DNA of 7,243 nt from the NCBI GenBank assembly GCA_031254675.1, contig JAIRTV010000378.1, forward strand, positions 1 through 7,243, in the 5' to 3' direction. How positions within the stretch are numbered: the first letter of the stretch is position 1; the number at the start of each line of letters is the position of its first letter. Origin of the DNA: Planctomycetaceae bacterium (GTDB taxonomy: Bacteria; Planctomycetota; Planctomycetia; Pirellulales; Thermoguttaceae). Below the pieces are notes generated by a model that did no database searches, had not been told where the DNA came from, and saw only the letters and a program-made list of their open reading frames with translations. The position numbers and the translations under genes were made by a program. Shown here one piece after another: positions 4,827-7,243 of the stretch.

Positions 4827-6881
4827 ATGCTGAACAAATTTAAAATCGGAAAAAAACTAACAGCAGGATTTATGTTGGTTTTATTGTTGTTACTTATTGT
4901 TGCTTTGGGCGGTTACTGGGGATTGCGGCGAAGCGCCTCAATGACCACAAATGTTATTGACATTACCGACACGCAACGCCAAATTGTCGAAATACACACG
5001 ACAATGTTTGAAGCGCATCTTGCCGCTGTTGAGGGGAGCGCCTATCGTGACAAGTCATTTGCCGACAAACGGAGGGGACTTGATGAAAAAATCAAACAAA
5101 TCGCCGAACAAGTAAAACCACGTTTACAAACAGTAGATCAAGACACTCTTGATAAACTGGTTGTCGCTTACGGTGAATTTGTTGTTTTGGACGAAGATTG
5201 GTACAAGGCGGAGGAAGAACGAGTTCGACAAGCGGACTCGCTCAAAAACCAAGCCGAACACATCTCCGAGAACTTAATCGTACTTACCGGTTTGATCGCA
5301 GCAGCCATGAGATCACCGGAAGAACAAAAAGAAATTGATCAACATCCTTATTTTTCGGAGCGACGAACTCTCCAGTTAGGTCAAGTCAATCATGCTATCG
5401 CCATATTCGCTCGACTGAGACGTTTCTTTTATCAGTATTTTGCCGAATTAGACCCCAAAAAACGAACAGACATCTTAGCCGATGTTCAAAAGAATTTACC
5501 GATGTTACTCGATGAGCTTGAAGCGATTCGTGTTGTTTTGACAACCACGGACGGTAAAAAAACCCACGCAGAAATTGTCGAAGCACTCACATCATGGAAA
5601 AAATCGTTCGATATCAATATTTCTCTTTTCCAAGACCAAGACAAGCTTAACCATGACCAAACTGCCAAAGTTGCCGAAATGGAACAATACCGAGAGGAGA
5701 TTACCAATCATCTGGTCAAACAAGTTGAGGCGATTCAGGTGGAGTCGGTCGAAACCAGTCGGTGGATGTTGATTATTATTTCGGTGACGGCGATTGTTGC
5801 GTTTATTGTTGGTTTGATTATTAGTGTTGTTCTGAGCCGCAATATCACCGTTGGACTTTCCAAAGTCATGCAAGCACTCAAACGAGTTGTGTTCGAAGGC
5901 GATTTGAACGCGGAAATCTCATCGGAATTGCTAAAACGACAAGATGAACTCGGCGAAATGTCTCATGTCGGACAAGCCGTTTTGAATGATTACAGAACAA
6001 TTGACACCATGGCAACCGCGCTGGCGGAAGGCAATTGGTGTGTTGAGGCAAAAGAAAAAAGTGAACGGGATTCAATGAATCAAAGTCTTAGCAAAATGCT
6101 CCGCCAAGTTAATACGGCTCTTGGCGAAATCAATGAAAGTGTAAAACAAGTAGCAACAGGTTCGGGAGAAGTTTCGTCGGCGGCACAAACGTTGTCGAGT
6201 GGGGCTCAGGAATCCGCTGCCAGTCTTGAAGAGATTACGGCGTCGATGAGTGAAATCAGCAGCCAAACAAAAGCAAACGCCCAAAGCGCTTCGGAAGCCC
6301 GCGATCTCGCCCAAAAAGCAACCCACGCCGCCACAGAAGGTCAAACCGCCATGAAAGAAATGAATGACGCCATGAACCGAATCACAAAGAATTCAAATGA
6401 AATTCAACGTGTGATTAAAGTGATTGACGATATTGCGTTCCAGACGAATTTGTTGGCGTTGAATGCGGCAGTGGAAGCAGCGCGAGCAGGAATTCATGGG
6501 AAGGGGTTTGCGGTGGTGGCGGAGGAAGTTCGCAATCTTGCGGCACGAAGCGCCAAAGCCGCCAAAGAAACAACCGACCTAATCTCAACCAGCGGTAACG
6601 AAATTCACAAAGGCGGCGAAGTAGCAACACACACTGCCGAAGTTCTTAATACGATTGTTGATCATATTAAGCAAACAACTGATCTTGTTGCGGGAATTGC
6701 TATTGCGAGCAATGAACAAGCCCAAGGTGTGACGCAGGTCAGTATTGGTCTTCAACAAATTGATGCCGTAACACAACAAAATACTGCTGCCGCTGAAGAA
6801 TCCGCTAGTGCTGCCAACGAAATGAGTAGTATGGCGACCAGATTGCAACAATTGGTCGGACAATTCCAATTGCGAGTCTAA
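4827..6881 (+). CDS. methyl-accepting chemotaxis protein (transmembrane chemoreceptor)
   Basis: An inner-membrane chemoreceptor that would signal to the flagellar motor, or a related output, through CheW and CheA. TM1 is at about 12-33 and TM2 at 313-336, enclosing a periplasmic sensor of about 280 residues that looks all-helical, without PAS or Cache motifs. Its size would fit the helical bimodular (HBM) type, which is my inference. After TM2 a HAMP region (337-390) contains DELGEMSHVGQAV. A second HAMP-like segment (391-435) contains TALAEGNW. The cytoplasmic signalling hairpin (about 440-684) has the near-invariant tip: DDIAFQTNLLALNAAVEAAR (534-553), then AGIHGKGFAVVAEEVRNLA (554-572). 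Methylation-type Glu/Gln clusters occur at 460-470 and 655-665. It ends QFQLRV, with no CheR/CheB-binding pentapeptide. AGGAG at 4813-4817 lies 9 nt before the ATG. No other che gene is in the window. Confidence 0.95.
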   Translation: MLNKFKIGKKLTAGFMLVLLLLLIVALGGYWGLRRSASMTTNVIDITDTQRQIVEIHTTMFEAHLAAVEGSAYRDKSFADKRRGLDEKIKQIAEQVKPRLQTVDQDTLDKLVVAYGEFVVLDEDWYKAEEERVRQADSLKNQAEHISENLIVLTGLIAAAMRSPEEQKEIDQHPYFSERRTLQLGQVNHAIAIFARLRRFFYQYFAELDPKKRTDILADVQKNLPMLLDELEAIRVVLTTTDGKKTHAEIVEALTSWKKSFDINISLFQDQDKLNHDQTAKVAEMEQYREEITNHLVKQVEAIQVESVETSRWMLIIISVTAIVAFIVGLIISVVLSRNITVGLSKVMQALKRVVFEGDLNAEISSELLKRQDELGEMSHVGQAVLNDYRTIDTMATALAEGNWCVEAKEKSERDSMNQSLSKMLRQVNTALGEINESVKQVATGSGEVSSAAQTLSSGAQESAASLEEITASMSEISSQTKANAQSASEARDLAQKATHAATEGQTAMKEMNDAMNRITKNSNEIQRVIKVIDDIAFQTNLLALNAAVEAARAGIHGKGFAVVAEEVRNLAARSAKAAKETTDLISTSGNEIHKGGEVATHTAEVLNTIVDHIKQTTDLVAGIAIASNEQAQGVTQVSIGLQQIDAVTQQNTAAAEESASAANEMSSMATRLQQLVGQFQLRV

Positions 6882-6920
6882 TCGGCAAATTTAAGACAAA
6901 CTTTCGTCCAATAAAAAGAA

Positions 6921-6968
6921 TTTGGCGTTCCGTTGTTGTGTGAATTGCGAACAATAACGAACGCCAAA
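6921..6968 (+). terminator. hairpin downstream of the chemoreceptor gene, probable terminator
   Basis: TTTGGCGTTC (6921-6930) pairs with GAACGCCAAA (6959-6968). After a one-base bulge, GTTGTTG (6932-6938) pairs with CAATAAC (6952-6958), including one G-T pair, leaving a 13-nt loop. It starts 39 nt after the stop. The following sequence is only moderately T-rich (TAATTTT). On the minus strand a better T-rich tract follows (complement of 6911-6920), so it may work in either direction. Confidence 0.55.
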
Positions 6969-7127
6969 ATAATTTTAAAATATTGAGCGATCAATTCTTT
7001 AAACGTATTCACAATTAGTATGTCTGAATTTGGTGAAATTGAGTAAACAGTATGAATCGTTTTTACGATTTTACAATTCTATTCCAATACCTAATATGTT
7101 CTGGGAAAAAATTTCCTACTGTTCATA
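6969..7127. other. spacer between the chemoreceptor terminator and the right-edge open frame
   Basis: AT-rich with no gene. It contains a small hairpin AATCGT-TTTT-ACGATT (7055-7070) and a palindrome GGAAA-AAA-TTTCC (7104-7116) just upstream of the Shine-Dalgarno of the next frame. No convincing -35/-10 pair was found. Confidence 0.4.
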
Positions 7128-7141
7128 GGGAGGTGTGTTTT

Positions 7142-7243
7142 GTGGTGTTAATTTGTGAAGTTTGGTTGGTATTTCTTTTTTTTCTTTGCGGCGTGGCGAG
7201 CGACAGCGAGTACGCCGTTTTCTGTCCAACTCATTCCTCGATG
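7142..7243 (+). CDS. possible start of a small or exported protein (partial, runs off the right edge)
   Basis: A strong Shine-Dalgarno, GGGAGG (7128-7133), lies 8 nt before GTG at 7142, with a second GTG at 7145. The frame stays open for 34 codons to the window end. The N-terminus is strongly hydrophobic (LICEVWLVFLFFLCGVAS), as in a signal peptide or membrane anchor, and is followed by DSEYAVFCP. Missing features are a basic residue before the hydrophobic stretch and a canonical lipobox. I recognise no family. The ribosome-binding site is the best evidence; chance openness over 34 codons is possible. Confidence 0.4.
   Translation, partial: MVLICEVWLVFLFFLCGVASDSEYAVFCPTHSSM
7189..7221 (+). 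repeat. GC-rich stem-loop followed by TTTT
   Basis: CGGCGT (7189-7194) pairs with ACGCCG (7212-7217) around a 17-nt loop and is followed by TTTT (7218-7221). It is much GC-richer than the neighbouring DNA and lies inside the right-edge open frame. It could be a terminator, a dispersed repeat insertion, or coding sequence that happens to fold. Confidence 0.3.

Overview
This is a 7.2 kb stretch of an AT-rich bacterial chromosome carrying three confident genes, one gene with a probable frameshift, and an unusually repeat-rich intergenic region of about 1 kb. A chemoreceptor with a large external sensor and a membrane-anchored proline-rich protein suggest a motile or chemotactic bacterium. Ribosome-binding sites are strong for the hydrolase and the chemoreceptor but absent before the ligase and the proline-rich gene. 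The sequence does not identify the phylum. The mix of SD-less genes and low-complexity Pro/Lys/Glu/Gln proteins would fit a Planctomycetota-like lineage, but that is only a guess.

Layout, left to right. Positions 1-120 are an open frame entering from the left edge, possibly the tail of an upstream gene. Positions 170-1477 (+) encode a phenylacetate-CoA ligase family adenylate-forming enzyme. Facing it on the minus strand, 1579-2621 encodes a protein with one N-terminal membrane segment and a Pro/Lys/Glu/Gln-rich body. Its reading frame switches near 1790-1845: an internal repeat of a PLPxxKP...W(D/E)xxxS module shows that the C-terminus in the second frame (to 1579) is the genuine one. A divergent intergenic region (2622-3014) holds a plausible promoter for each flanking gene. 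Positions 3015-3836 (+) encode an alpha/beta hydrolase with an intact Ser-Asp-His triad.

Positions 3837-4826 contain no recognisable gene. In order they hold a 14-nt palindrome, a terminator-like inverted repeat, a tandem array with an exact 21-bp period, a symmetric cluster of four abutting palindromes (23-16-15-16-23 bp), a long imperfect hairpin built around an AGTGAATAGTT repeat, phased A/T tracts with a perfect TATAAT, and a structured possible leader that includes a C(UUCG)G hairpin. Positions 4827-6881 (+) encode a methyl-accepting chemotaxis protein, followed by a terminator-like hairpin. At the right edge a good Shine-Dalgarno precedes a GTG-started open frame with a hydrophobic N-terminus, probably the beginning of another gene.

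The genes show no obvious shared pathway. Orientations and gaps suggest separate transcription units rather than one operon. The least explained part of the window is the composite repeat island at about 4148-4430.
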